Shown: positions 7,379-15,692 of the stretch, one piece after another
How positions within the stretch are numbered: position 1 is the stretch's first letter
How the letters are laid out: each line of letters starts with the position of its first letter
IMG/VR virus record: IMGVR_UViG_3300035698_012567
Span: 1 to 59,461 of that record
Length of the DNA stretch: 59,461 bases
DNA from: a virus
Strand: one strand, 5' to 3'
Translations under genes and position numbers: made by a program
The notes under the pieces: generated by a model
The model's database searches: none
What the model was told of the DNA's origin: nothing
The model's input: only the letters and a program-made list of their open reading frames with translations

Positions 7379-7702
7379 TTACTGCTTAGTGCGACGGTTT
7401 TTTCTTATTTCGTATATCCGTGCATCAATCGCTCCAGTCGTACGTCTTGGATGGCCTTCGCGTACCAAGAGTTTCGCAATCTTTTTACTCGGTATTCGTT
7501 GTAGGCCGCTAATACATTCCGCAAGAATTTTTTCTTCTGGCTTACTCCATTGTTTCTTGCCAAAGGGACATTTCCCTCGCGTACTTCTTTTCTTCACGGA
7601 CGTCACTATACGCGTCTGTTTCCCCTTTTTGAGGAATTTTTGCAGTTCTTCTGGCTCGCCTTGAAGTTCAACCCTACCATCACTGTGGGTTAGGTGCTTC
7701 AT
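7379..7702 (-). CDS. Putative Myb/SANT-like DNA-binding protein
   Basis: 107 residues. After a basic N-terminal half, the segment KKQWSKPEEKILAECI followed by I-A-K-L-L-V-R-E and R-T-T-G-A-I-D-A-R-I matches the spacing of a Myb/SANT-type helix-turn-helix: W-x4-E-E, hydrophobic helix 2, R-T-x-x-A-x-x-x-R helix 3. It may bind DNA as a regulator. Assignment is by pattern only. Confidence 0.6.
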   Translation of the reverse strand: MKHLTHSDGRVELQGEPEELQKFLKKGKQTRIVTSVKKRSTRGKCPFGKKQWSKPEEKILAECISGLQRIPSKKIAKLLVREGHPRRTTGAIDARIYEIRKNRRTKQ

Positions 7703-7717
7703 AATTCTTGTCTCCTT

Positions 7718-7897
7718 TTATAGGTGTTTACTGTTTACTTCAGTTATGTCGATTTTTGATGACTGTACGTGTACTCCTTTCGCATACACTGCAGTTTCTT
7801 CACGGAGTTTGTGTATTGCACTTACTCCGAGCGCATGAAGTTTTTGTTTATCTATCTCTGCACTTGTTTCAAATGTGATGACTATCTTCTGTAGCAT
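7718..7897 (-). CDS. Small hypothetical protein (59 aa)
   Basis: MLQKIVITFETSAEIDKQKL begins a 59-residue soluble protein with a ferredoxin-like beta-alpha-beta feel. SD AAGGAGA lies 5 bases before the ATG, one of the best in this region, which supports it although it is short. It overlaps the end of the preceding small gene by 29 bases. Confidence 0.65.
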   Translation of the reverse strand: MLQKIVITFETSAEIDKQKLHALGVSAIHKLREETAVYAKGVHVQSSKIDITEVNSKHL

Positions 7898-8009
7898 GGT
7901 ATCTCCTTATATTGTCCCACCATTTACGGAGTTTCCAATAGGTCTCCTTACGTTCTAGCCACCGTTTAAGAGTTCCTTTTGGTTTTGGAGTAGGGCGAAC
8001 GAATGCCAT
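7869..8009 (-). CDS. Small basic protein (46 aa)
   Basis: 46 residues, strongly basic and tryptophan-rich (TLKRWLERKETYWKLRKWWD). SD AAGGGAAG precedes the ATG. The start lies two bases after the stop of the VWA gene, so it is probably translated from the same message. It could bind nucleic acid or act on a membrane surface; no family recognised. Confidence 0.6.
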   Translation of the reverse strand: MAFVRPTPKPKGTLKRWLERKETYWKLRKWWDNIRRYHATEDSHHI

Positions 8010-8010
8010 A

Positions 8011-9303
8011 TTATCTTCCCTTATCATTTATACGGGCAATGACTTTTGGGTGTCCTTCAAAGTCAACGTTATCCGTTACTACCCAGATTAACGGTAACTT
8101 GCATTTTGTATCCGGCTCGGGACAGTATCCGTCTGTTAGATATATTGCGCCATCACAATGTGCCAAATTCTTGTTGATATACTTTACTGCTGGATCAAAG
8201 TCCGTACCGCCTCTACCTAAGCCTGACTTTCTTAAACGTTCCTCTAATCCTTTTCGATACGTGAAGTGTTCCTGTACACTTGCGTCAGCAATCACTACTT
8301 CTATCTCAGAGAGTTGCATTCCAAGAAAAGATATTTGACTGAAGAATGTACTAAGCATTTCATCACTTACTGATCCGGAAGTATCAACACAAATCACTAC
8401 TGAGGGAAGATACTCTCTACGTTTCCCGAAAGGTGCAAGCTCTCTACGATCAGGACGCTTTAACGTTAGTCGCGTACTCGCATCGGCCAAGGTAGCGGCA
8501 AAGCGTGATAGTACGTGACGCCAATCAGTTATTGGAGGTGCGGTGAGATCGTCTATATATTCTTCAAGGTTTCCTGCATGCAGTCCTCGAAGTTTTTCTA
8601 TACTTACTCCTGCATCCAACCTGGATTTAACTGTTTCTCGAATGATTTCACCGGCCATTGATTCTGCTTCAGCACCCACATGTGCAGGTGCATCCATCAC
8701 TTCATCGAATAGGCCAGGTAAACCATTTCTACCTCCGCATTTGCAAGGTTGCTGACCTTTGCCTTGACCTTGCTTTGACTTCTGTTTCCCTTGTTGTCCT
8801 TGTTTCCCTTGTTGTCCTCCACACTTACCACATTTCCCCCCCGTTTTAGGCGCTTTCTTTGCCTGTTTGAGGTATTTGTCATAGTAATATTCCGAGGCTT
8901 CTTTGGCTGTCCAAGTAGCTGGACACGTAATTGCATCCTTTGGGAGGTTAGCTATGCCTTGGTTTCCTGCGCAATCATTTGCAATGTTCCATATGTATGG
9001 ATCCCTACCTCCACGACGAGAGAAATGTTTATTAACGAAGTGCATTACTTCGTGTTTAATTACTGCCACACGTTCTTTCTCTGAGAGCTCGCCAAAGAAT
9101 TTTTCTGCAAACCTAATAAAAAATCTACCATCACAATATGCCAGACACGCTGTTTGTGTTTTAGAAGGTGTAACTTTTACTATTCTTGCATCGAAGCGTG
9201 CGATCAAATAGCCATCGAAATCTCTTGTCGCAATGAGTTCCATAATTGCGTGTTCAAGTGGCTCTTGGTCACATGGGGTTTTATCTGTATTTATTACTGT
9301 CAT
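8011..9303 (-). CDS. VWA-domain protein with metallopeptidase-like N-terminus (DUF2201 type)
   Basis: 430 residues from the ATG with SD GTAGGTG; an upstream in-frame start overlaps the preceding gene and lacks an SD. The N-terminal domain has the zinc-peptidase motif HEVMH (84-88). A low-complexity Q/G/K linker with CGKCGG and CKCGG knuckles (about 155-192) follows. A C-terminal von Willebrand A domain has the MIDAS motif DTSGSVS (307-313) and a T-D-F-D metal loop. Bacterial relatives are encoded next to MoxR AAA+ ATPases, exactly as here (13 bases downstream of one). MoxR-VWA pairs remodel or activate protein complexes using ATP; the phage target is unknown. Confidence 0.88.
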   Translation of the reverse strand: MTVINTDKTPCDQEPLEHAIMELIATRDFDGYLIARFDARIVKVTPSKTQTACLAYCDGRFFIRFAEKFFGELSEKERVAVIKHEVMHFVNKHFSRRGGRDPYIWNIANDCAGNQGIANLPKDAITCPATWTAKEASEYYYDKYLKQAKKAPKTGGKCGKCGGQQGKQGQQGKQKSKQGQGKGQQPCKCGGRNGLPGLFDEVMDAPAHVGAEAESMAGEIIRETVKSRLDAGVSIEKLRGLHAGNLEEYIDDLTAPPITDWRHVLSRFAATLADASTRLTLKRPDRRELAPFGKRREYLPSVVICVDTSGSVSDEMLSTFFSQISFLGMQLSEIEVVIADASVQEHFTYRKGLEERLRKSGLGRGGTDFDPAVKYINKNLAHCDGAIYLTDGYCPEPDTKCKLPLIWVVTDNVDFEGHPKVIARINDKGR

Positions 9304-9316
9304 AGTTTCACCTACT

Positions 9317-10603
9317 TTATACAGCTCCTCCCGCGGTGAGGCCATTCTGCTGTTTTAGTAGATGTTCCAGTATGTCAACAATTTCCGTTCCTTCCATTAA
9401 CATTTTTACCCACTCATCAGGAATCGTACTGTTGTTCTTCATTAGGAAGATATCTTGCAACATTGCAGTTGATCTGTCTTTTTGATCGAGGTCAACAAAG
9501 AACCTTATAAGTCGCGTAGCTTCTTTCGCATTGTATTCCCGGTTCTTCATCGTAGGACCAACTTCCATTGCCATTTTTTCTGACAACTTATTTCTTTCGA
9601 TCTCATCCGGACATTCCGCAAGGGCATCCTTGATATTTGCTCTTCCAATCAAGATATCGTCAAATGTAATAGTTGTCGCGGCAAATGCACCATACGCTGC
9701 CGCAGCACTTAAACCTATAATACCTGCGCGAACTTGTTGCATTACATTTTTTTGTAGATCTGCAGGAAGGTGTCGTACACCTTGCCATCCCCACTTATCT
9801 ACTCTACTGATCATATCCCATTTCCTCGGATCCGGCAGAGGCTTGTGTTTGATTGAGGCGTTTTTGTGATCAGAGGATAGCTGTTCCAAGTATGATGGAT
9901 TAGATGTTAAGAAGTTTCGGACTTTCCCGTGCACTTTATTTTCCGTTGCCCAGGAGAGCCATGCTCCAAGTGTTGCTTCTGCCTCAATATGACAGAACCT
10001 TGAAAGGAATGCCTCATCAGGTTCACGTACATCATATGCTCCCGCGTAGTTATCTGCTGTAACTATTCGAGCGCCGCGAGGTAGGAATTTTATATGTAGC
10101 TGTTTGTTGAGCACGAGTGGATACATCGCTTGCATTACATCACGTTGTGCTCTTCTTGCTTCGTCGAGGAAGACAACACATTTTGGACGATGCCAGAAAA
10201 GGTGTAAGTCGTCATCGCTTGCACCTTTGTCTTTCATCTCTTGTAATATTTTCTCATCTTCTGCAAGCACCGCAGCATCTTCGGAAGGCCACCAACATGG
10301 TGCGGCCCAACTTGTTACGATTCTATCACTTTGGCCATCAGGAGATTCTACACCTACAATTACTGGTGTTCCCGATTTTTCCCATATCTTAATAGGGAAG
10401 CCAATGAGATCTGTAATTTCTTGTGTCGCTAAATGCAACACGATTACAGGTATACCTTTCTTTTTGGTGAACGGATCCAGCCATTCTTTGCCAATCTGTT
10501 CAATGACCTGTGTCTTTCCTATGCCTTTATGGCCTTGCACCTCTGCGGTAACATCTGACCAAAGGCATACTTCTAACATTCTGCGCACGCCAATTAGATC
10601 CAT
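9317..10603 (-). CDS. MoxR-type AAA+ ATPase
   Basis: 428 residues. Walker A GHKGIGKT (24-31), Walker B VVFLDE (143-148), a sensor-like ADNYAGAYD stretch and an arginine-finger region FLSRFCHIE fit the MoxR/RavA clade. These ATPases act as chaperones with a VWA partner, and the VWA gene follows immediately. Start ATG; the operon continues from the gene at 10634. The window shows no third partner such as a MoxR-associated membrane protein. Confidence 0.9.
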   Translation of the reverse strand: MDLIGVRRMLEVCLWSDVTAEVQGHKGIGKTQVIEQIGKEWLDPFTKKKGIPVIVLHLATQEITDLIGFPIKIWEKSGTPVIVGVESPDGQSDRIVTSWAAPCWWPSEDAAVLAEDEKILQEMKDKGASDDDLHLFWHRPKCVVFLDEARRAQRDVMQAMYPLVLNKQLHIKFLPRGARIVTADNYAGAYDVREPDEAFLSRFCHIEAEATLGAWLSWATENKVHGKVRNFLTSNPSYLEQLSSDHKNASIKHKPLPDPRKWDMISRVDKWGWQGVRHLPADLQKNVMQQVRAGIIGLSAAAAYGAFAATTITFDDILIGRANIKDALAECPDEIERNKLSEKMAMEVGPTMKNREYNAKEATRLIRFFVDLDQKDRSTAMLQDIFLMKNNSTIPDEWVKMLMEGTEIVDILEHLLKQQNGLTAGGAV

Positions 10604-10633
10604 TGCAGTTTCCTACTTTATAGGTTGAGTGGT

Positions 10634-10933
10634 TTATTTACCATTGTAGTATTGTTTGAGTAGTCTTTCAGATGCTTGCATGATCCTTCCATAGATCTCG
10701 GTACGCACTCTTGCATCAGTTGTGTTGAAGATTGAGTGCGAAGGATCTGCGGAACACTCTATGGATACATTAAGGATATCATCACTTTCATCTACTAAGG
10801 TAGCTGAGGCGATATCTAATTTTTGTAGAACTTCGAAATTGATATCCCTTTCTGTAGAGGTTTTTGTAACTAAGAAATTTCCTCCAGTTACAACGACTTT
10901 TAGTTGTGCGTTACAAATAATGCAATCAACCAT
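10634..10933 (-). CDS. Hypothetical protein with CxxC start
   Basis: 99 residues beginning MVDCIICNAQLKVVV. The N-terminal C-x2-C suggests a metal or redox site, but a second knuckle is not evident. The C-terminal half is helical (VRTEIYGRIMQASERLLKQY). It lies between an ALGT-box repeat protein and the MoxR gene on the same strand, with gaps under 35 bases, and is probably part of that operon. Confidence 0.65.
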   Translation of the reverse strand: MVDCIICNAQLKVVVTGGNFLVTKTSTERDINFEVLQKLDIASATLVDESDDILNVSIECSADPSHSIFNTTDARVRTEIYGRIMQASERLLKQYYNGK

Positions 10934-10944
10934 ATTATCCTCCG

Positions 10945-11733
10945 TTAATCGTCTGCAATTGTGATTCTATTCAAGTCGAGTAAGGTAAGCATAGATGCTA
11001 CTATTACGGAGCTCGCCTTCTCATTAAATACTAATTGTTTAAGTGTTGATACTGGTGTACTTTTATTCTGTGCTACAATCTTTCTGATCGCTGCTTTTGA
11101 GGAAAGAGACAATTTTATTAACGTGCGGGATGGCGTTATTGGATTACCTGCAACGCTTGCCTGCGGATTGTGCCAACTTCCTCTTACATCACCTGTATCT
11201 TTTGCAAGTTCCTTCAATATTTCTGGAGGAGTGCTTGGATGCATTGCAACCGCATTGCGCACTATCGCTGCTGTATGCGTTGAGAGTATTCTTAAATATG
11301 ATGGAGGTGTCTGTGGATTCTTTATCGCATCTCCTGATACACGTCCCATATTTTTTATATCTAAGTTATGAATAGTTTGCAATACTTGAGTAAGGCACGC
11401 AAGTGGGAGGCGCGGGTGATCTAAAATCATCGTCACAGGATGAAAATAGGAGCTACCCCTTTTGTGACATTCCGCCCATTTTTCGCCTGTACATAATTCC
11501 GAGTCCTCGTATATCTCTTGTAACACCTTCGTAGGTACATTAGTGTGTTTCGTCAAGGCCTTCATCGCCATATACGAGAGAGTGCCGGATCTATAGAGGC
11601 GCGTAAGGATTTCGCCGGAGGTATTCCTACGTTTAATTACCCGTAAAAGCATTGCGTCATCCAACGATCCTAATGCGACCTGTACCTTGATTTCTTTTGG
11701 ATCGTGCGGCAATTTAGGTAGAGGTAATGCCAT
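10945..11733 (-). CDS. ALGT-box protein with LRV/HEAT-like repeats
   Basis: 262 residues. The N-terminal DPKEIKVQVALGSLDDAM (about 11-28) is an ALGT box preceded by ten residues. The remainder is a row of about six helical repeats whose cores read A-I-K-N-P-Q-T-P-P-S-Y-L, NAVAMHPSTPPEILKELA, SVAGNPITPSRTLIKLS and KIVAQNKSTPVSTLKQLV. This A-x-x-N/H-x-x-T-P-x-x-x-L pattern fits leucine-rich variant (LRV) or HEAT-like solenoids, which bind other proteins. It is the longest member of the family here and follows a strong promoter at 11801. Confidence 0.85.
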   Translation of the reverse strand: MALPLPKLPHDPKEIKVQVALGSLDDAMLLRVIKRRNTSGEILTRLYRSGTLSYMAMKALTKHTNVPTKVLQEIYEDSELCTGEKWAECHKRGSSYFHPVTMILDHPRLPLACLTQVLQTIHNLDIKNMGRVSGDAIKNPQTPPSYLRILSTHTAAIVRNAVAMHPSTPPEILKELAKDTGDVRGSWHNPQASVAGNPITPSRTLIKLSLSSKAAIRKIVAQNKSTPVSTLKQLVFNEKASSVIVASMLTLLDLNRITIADD

Positions 11734-11800
11734 AATTTAATCCTGTATTACGGGTGGTGTATTAACGGACGATAATTGAAAACACAATTCGCTTTCAATT

Positions 11801-11829
11801 ATTATACACTTAAATTGTAAGGAAAGTTC
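11801..11829 (-). promoter_or_regulatory. Promoter GAACTT-N17-TATAAT
   Basis: On the minus strand -35 GAACTT and -10 TATAAT are exactly 17 bases apart. The same arrangement recurs at 18747 (GCACTT), 19928, 26682, 27644, 27740 and elsewhere. It drives the LRV/ALGT gene and the MoxR-VWA operon leftward. An inverted repeat, AAAGTTTTTCGAACTTT, surrounds the -35. Confidence 0.8.
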
Positions 11830-11837
11830 GAAAAACT

Positions 11838-12275
11838 TTACGATAAGATCAAATATAATAGCAGCGCAAATATGGATAGATACCCATATGTTGCCATCGC
11901 TTTCAGATACTTTTTACAGCATTGCCATACCGTAGTTGGCGTTGCGGGTATTGTTACTTGAACTGTTATAGAGTCTATGGCACATGTAGGGGGCTGACAA
12001 TGTTCTTCTATTGTCTTTGCGATGTGTGGATATTCCCTACATATTTTTTGAATGATATGTTCGCCATTTTCTACTGTATGTGCATGTGAAGTACATTTTT
12101 GATTAATATCTAAAGTAGTTATACTAACCGCTCTTGAAGGGAAGCTAATAGTAACTCTTGTTTTGCTCTGTCCGTTTAGTACATCATCATCATTGTCCAT
12201 ATCGACAATTACTTGTTGTGTACATATCTCTGTCGGCCAATTTTCCCATGTACCTGCATTATTTTTCTTCGGCAT
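11838..12275 (-). CDS. Hypothetical protein with C-terminal membrane anchor
   Basis: 145 residues. The first 120 are polar with six cysteines. The last 18 (YGYLSIFALLLYLILS) form a single membrane helix, so the protein is probably tail-anchored with its body in the cytoplasm. It ends just before the promoter at 11801. No family recognised. Confidence 0.65.
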   Translation of the reverse strand: MPKKNNAGTWENWPTEICTQQVIVDMDNDDDVLNGQSKTRVTISFPSRAVSITTLDINQKCTSHAHTVENGEHIIQKICREYPHIAKTIEEHCQPPTCAIDSITVQVTIPATPTTVWQCCKKYLKAMATYGYLSIFALLLYLILS

Positions 12276-12498
12276 TTACAAGTACCCTCAGTGAGTTCAT
12301 AGTGTCTTTATCAGTACTCGCGATGGCTTTAATCATATCCCCATATTCTTTCACGAAGATTGTTGTATCTTTTTTATCTCGCGCCATAACTATAAGATGT
12401 TTCGTCATTTTTCCTGTGAGGTTTTGAACTAATGCACACAGCGCAATATCTGTTTTTAGTACTTTAGGCAATTTTTTGAATTCATCCATTGTATTCAT
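12259..12498 (-). CDS. Small hypothetical protein (79 aa)
   Basis: 79 residues, helical and soluble; SD AAAGGAG lies 8 bases before the ATG. It overlaps the next gene by 17 bases. The stretch KTDIALCALVQNLTG is faintly ALGT-like but lacks the glycine-threonine and is not counted. Confidence 0.65.
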   Translation of the reverse strand: MNTMDEFKKLPKVLKTDIALCALVQNLTGKMTKHLIVMARDKKDTTIFVKEYGDMIKAIASTDKDTMNSLRVLVNAEEK

Positions 12499-12601
12499 TC
12501 GAATCGCTCCTTTTACTATTATGGTGATTGATCATATGTGTATCCCTACCTTTCTTGGTCCAGAAGCGTTTCGGACAACATGGGCAAAGGGTATTGCACA
12601 T
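12482..12601 (-). CDS. C2H2 zinc-finger micro-protein (39 aa)
   Basis: 39 residues containing C-P-C-C-P-K-R-F-W then H-M-I-N-H-H, i.e. C-x2-C-x12-H-x3-H, a C2H2 finger spacing. No clear SD precedes the ATG, so expression is less certain. It lies between rtcB and the 79-residue gene and overlaps the latter by 17 bases. Confidence 0.5.
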   Translation of the reverse strand: MCNTLCPCCPKRFWTKKGRDTHMINHHNSKRSDSNEYNG

Positions 12602-12636
12602 ACGTTTATACCATATTTGTAAAATACGTATCAAAG

Positions 12637-13860
12637 TTATCCTTTGATGTTGAAAACAGGTTGTAGTTCTTCAACGATATCTATCAAGTCTGTTTGATTT
12701 GCCATTACGTCACGGATATCTTTATATGCTCGTGGTGCTTCATCGAGATGATTCCTATCAACATCATGCGTAAATATACCTTGCATATCTTTTTCAAAGT
12801 CAGCAACATTCAATCTTCCTTCAGTTTTGAAGGATTTAGTTTTTCTATGATACCTACCTCTTGCCGCGGTTCGGGACATTGTTCTCCCTGCTCCGTGTGA
12901 ACATGAGTTAAAGGAGTTTGCACAATCTTTTCCACGGACAATAAAGGAGGATGTTCCCATTGATCCAGGTATAATCCCTAATGCAGATGACACTGCTTTG
13001 GTTGCACCTTTACGGTGAACCCACACTTCTTCCCCAAAGTGTTCTTCTTTTGCCGCGTAATTATGATGGATGTTTATCATATCCCCGAATCGACACTCTG
13101 GTACTTCGTATTGTATTGCACCCATAATGATTTTCATCATTAGCAATCTGTTCATTTTTGCAAACATCAACGCAAACGTCATATCAAATATGTATTTTTG
13201 TCCCTCTTCACTGTTTTCCGGTAAGTATTCCATGTCTTTTGGAGTACTTTGATCCGTAGCGCATGTGCGCCAAAGGGTAATTGCTGTGTCGATTGCCTCT
13301 GTTGCTATTTTGTGTCCAATGTTACGGGATCCGGAATGTATCATTATCCATATATATCCTTCTTCATCTACTTGCAGTTCAATGAAGTGGTTTCCTCCAC
13401 CGAGAGTACCCAATTGTGGCAAGATATCTTTACCTGGATACTGTTCCTGGAACTCCTTAAGTTTTTCTTCTATATCTGTTTGCTCAAGGAATTCGTGACA
13501 CACCACCATTTGTCTGTCTTGGCGGTGGGAGAACCCTGTAGGGATGTTTTGAGAGATGCTTGTGAATAGCTTTTCGAAATGTGGGCTAAGTTCATCTAGT
13601 TGTATAGTAGATTTGATCGCACAGCATCCGCATCCGATATCGACCCCAACTGCTGCGGGAATAACTGCATCCTTAATTGGAATAACCGATCCTATTGTAC
13701 ACCCTATACCTGTGTGTACATCTGGCATTACTGCAAGATGTTGGAATAATAGCGGATGCCTTGCAGCTATACCTATTTGTTGTAGTGCGGACGCTTCTAT
13801 ATGTTCAATAGGCGCCCATATCTTTACCTTATCGCCATAGTGATGGATCATTGATCCCAT
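12637..13860 (-). CDS. rtcB: RtcB-type RNA ligase
   Basis: 407 residues, within the usual RtcB range. Family motifs appear in order: PDVHTG (46-51), VGVDIGCG (71-78, metal cysteine), GTLGGGNHF (151-159), HSGSRNIGH (175-183), then HRKGAT, GSMGTSSF and SCSHGAGR, which contains the guanylylated histidine. RtcB joins 2',3'-cyclic phosphate or 3'-phosphate RNA ends to 5'-OH ends using GTP and Mn2+. With some 19 tRNA genes nearby, repair of tRNAs cut by host anticodon nucleases is the natural role, though that is inference. Confidence 0.95.
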   Translation of the reverse strand: MGSMIHHYGDKVKIWAPIEHIEASALQQIGIAARHPLLFQHLAVMPDVHTGIGCTIGSVIPIKDAVIPAAVGVDIGCGCCAIKSTIQLDELSPHFEKLFTSISQNIPTGFSHRQDRQMVVCHEFLEQTDIEEKLKEFQEQYPGKDILPQLGTLGGGNHFIELQVDEEGYIWIMIHSGSRNIGHKIATEAIDTAITLWRTCATDQSTPKDMEYLPENSEEGQKYIFDMTFALMFAKMNRLLMMKIIMGAIQYEVPECRFGDMINIHHNYAAKEEHFGEEVWVHRKGATKAVSSALGIIPGSMGTSSFIVRGKDCANSFNSCSHGAGRTMSRTAARGRYHRKTKSFKTEGRLNVADFEKDMQGIFTHDVDRNHLDEAPRAYKDIRDVMANQTDLIDIVEELQPVFNIKG

Positions 13861-13913
13861 TCCTATCTGTTTTGATTTAGGTTCGTTGTGCTATGTATCC
13901 AGTTTTTCGTTGA

Positions 13914-14312
13914 TTAGTCAATGATAATCGCTCCGTCATCACCCATATCTTCTATCATTTCGTCGGCTGATCCCGTTGAGGTGCGCGCAATTTCTACGTA
14001 GTCAGTATTCAGTCGTTTCGGGTCAATATATTTTATCGCGCACGTGGATGTTGCTTCAATTGCTTCTATTCCTATTTCGCCATATTCTGCACGTAGGTCC
14101 CCATATTCTATGGCGAAAGCACATCCACCTTTTATTATCCTTCGTTTTTCATCTAAAGAAAGTGAATATATTTTACGCTTAACGTCTTCTTTATTTACTC
14201 CAGTAACGACAACGGGTACTTCGATTGATACTATAATATCGATCCCCAATTTAACTATATGCCCTCTTTCGAGGCCTAATGCTTTCTGTATTTCCTTTTC
14301 TTTGTCGTCCAC
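13914..14312 (-). CDS. ALGT-box protein
   Basis: 132 residues beginning MDDKEKEIQKALGLERGH. The next segment (DIIVSIEVPVVVTGVNKEDV) resembles the beta-strand plus charged helix of the two ALGT proteins at 15441 and 15592, so these three form a subfamily. The C-terminus is acidic. The leader upstream carries the GATTCGAGTAC element. Function unknown. Confidence 0.75.
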   Translation of the reverse strand: MDDKEKEIQKALGLERGHIVKLGIDIIVSIEVPVVVTGVNKEDVKRKIYSLSLDEKRRIIKGGCAFAIEYGDLRAEYGEIGIEAIEATSTCAIKYIDPKRLNTDYVEIARTSTGSADEMIEDMGDDGAIIID

Positions 14313-14329
14313 AACTACTCCAATCTATG

Positions 14330-14376
14330 GCCTTGATGTCCGTACTCGAATCCGCCTTAAATGGGTTACGGTTAAG
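14330..14376 (-). repeat. GATTCGAGTAC leader element, copy 2
   Basis: The minus strand reads AACCGTAACCC, a loop, GGCG, GATTCGAGTAC. It lies in the leader of the ALGT gene that starts at 14312. The downstream stretch ATCAAGGCC also resembles the flank of the truncated tRNA-Leu copy near 6640. Confidence 0.4.
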
Positions 14377-14381
14377 TTAAG

Positions 14382-14810
14382 TTATTTTAGATCTAACTTT
14401 GTTTGCAATTTGCTTTCAGATGCACGAATACCTACAACGTAGTCTGGTAATGTATTCAATGCCATCTGTGTGAGAAATTCGTTACGTGTCATCGTACGAA
14501 AGCATATAAGCTTCTTTTCAACGCCGAGTATTATATGTTTTGCTATTACGGTTTGTCCGTTTTCTTCTCGAAAAGTATCAGGATGCGCATAAATTACCCA
14601 ATATTTGGGGGAATAGTAACAATAAAGATCCGCAGTATATGTTCCACTTATTGCCCGTAAATATTTGACGACTTGCGTACAGCTTTCAAATGTGGGCGGA
14701 GAATATATCGCAGGTTTTTGCGCTATGGGGGAACGTCGATGCCCACGTTCTTCCCTTCGTTTCTTTTGCCTTAGATGGCGTCGATTTCTATTTAAGAAAC
14801 TTCTGGCCAT
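14382..14810 (-). CDS. Hypothetical protein with C-terminal ALGT-like box
   Basis: 142 residues. The N-terminal 28 residues are highly basic (RNRRHLRQKKRREERGHRR). A soluble alpha/beta middle follows. Near the C-terminus MTRNEFLTQMALNTLP fits the ALGT box with N for G. Its start overlaps the stop of the GNAT gene by one base. No known family. Confidence 0.6.
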   Translation of the reverse strand: MARSFLNRNRRHLRQKKRREERGHRRSPIAQKPAIYSPPTFESCTQVVKYLRAISGTYTADLYCYYSPKYWVIYAHPDTFREENGQTVIAKHIILGVEKKLICFRTMTRNEFLTQMALNTLPDYVVGIRASESKLQTKLDLK

Positions 14811-15245
14811 TACAGATACTCTCCAGTGTACCGAAGCGGCTGTTTATGCTTACGTGCAAACTCTCTCGATAGTTGTTGAAAGAACCTTTTATTGTTAATC
14901 GAATCTCGCCACACAAGTACGGTACGTTCTCCATTCTTACGTGCATATGCAACTGTAGCCCTCATTAGTTTACGTCCATATCCTTGGCGTCGATACGTAC
15001 GTCGTATATATATATATTTGACAATACTGACTTGGGCCCATTCCATTGTATGGAGGAAAAAGAAATGCCCATCCTACAAGGATCGGGCCATCAACGATGT
15101 AGTGCACTATCCCTGTTTTAGCCTGTCTGCAGTGTATCAGTTGGACCCGCATCGACCCATAGTGCCTGTGATTCCGGCTGTGCATCTTTTTATACATTTC
15201 AGACGATACGTCAGAAACGCGTTGACAAATTACTCGAAGAGGCAT
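14810..15245 (-). pseudogene. GNAT-family acetyltransferase split by a frameshift
   Basis: Two frames each hold half of a GNAT fold. The upstream frame (ATG 15245, SD AAGGAAA) gives MPLRVICQRVSDVSSEMYKK to GIVHYIVDGPILVGWAFLF, the N-terminal helix and beta strands. The downstream frame gives QVSIVKYIYIRRTYRRQGYG followed by R-K-L-M, the acetyl-CoA pyrophosphate loop (R/Q-x-x-G-x-G/A), and ends at 14810. The switch lies near 15040-15060, close to a (TA)6 run. Either the gene is broken, the sequence has an indel error, or frameshifting is programmed. Confidence 0.6.
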
Positions 15246-15440
15246 GCCGTTTGTTTCCTTGCAATCAATGATTTTATTCCCTTGAAATTGTCCCCGATAA
15301 CCCGGGGGTTTCGTTGCAATTCTACTGTGTTCTCTTGCAATTGTACTACGTTATCTATCATTGAGTTAATTGGACAATTCTATTAGAATTCTCCCCGGAA
15401 TTATCTTACAATTTCTGTAGTGAGCATTCCTTTGCAATAA
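15246..15440. other. Gap without a gene
   Basis: About 195 bases with no supported ORF. It holds a CCCCG/CGGGG hairpin near 15291-15306 and three TTGCAATT-type repeats near 15333, 15353 and 15434 of unknown meaning. Confidence 0.4.
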
Positions 15441-15692
15441 CTATTCGACTATATGCGCTGACCATTCAGAAAACAGCGCGGTTTCATAGTCTTTGACAGA
15501 GTTGTACTCGTCAGGTCCATCATCGAGTACGACTTGTTTCGCCTTCTTGAGAGCCTCTTCTTCATTAATCGCCATAACCCATTCTTGGAACTTAAGTGAT
15601 CCGGTTATCGGAACGTCGACTGCTACCCAGAACTCTTTTTCGACTCCTAAAGCCCTGCGAACCGCTTCTTCTTTTGTTACCTTGTCGGGCAT
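15441..15692 (-). CDS. ALGT-box protein (short subfamily)
   Basis: 83 residues: MPDKVTKEEAVRRALGVEKE is a variant ALGT box (A-V-R-R-A-L-G-V). It is followed by a beta-rich stretch and an E-E-E-A-L-K-K-A helix typical of small ferredoxin-like folds. It is a clear paralogue of the gene just upstream, and the two overlap by 101 bases. SD AAAGGAG lies 13 bases before the ATG. Confidence 0.7.
   Translation of the reverse strand: MPDKVTKEEAVRRALGVEKEFWVAVDVPITGSLKFQEWVMAINEEEALKKAKQVVLDDGPDEYNSVKDYETALFSEWSAHIVE

Noticed and set aside
10104-10628. Plus-strand ORFs up to 174 codons opposite the MoxR and VWA genes
   Set aside because: They are antisense shadows of long genes with clear Walker and MIDAS motifs.
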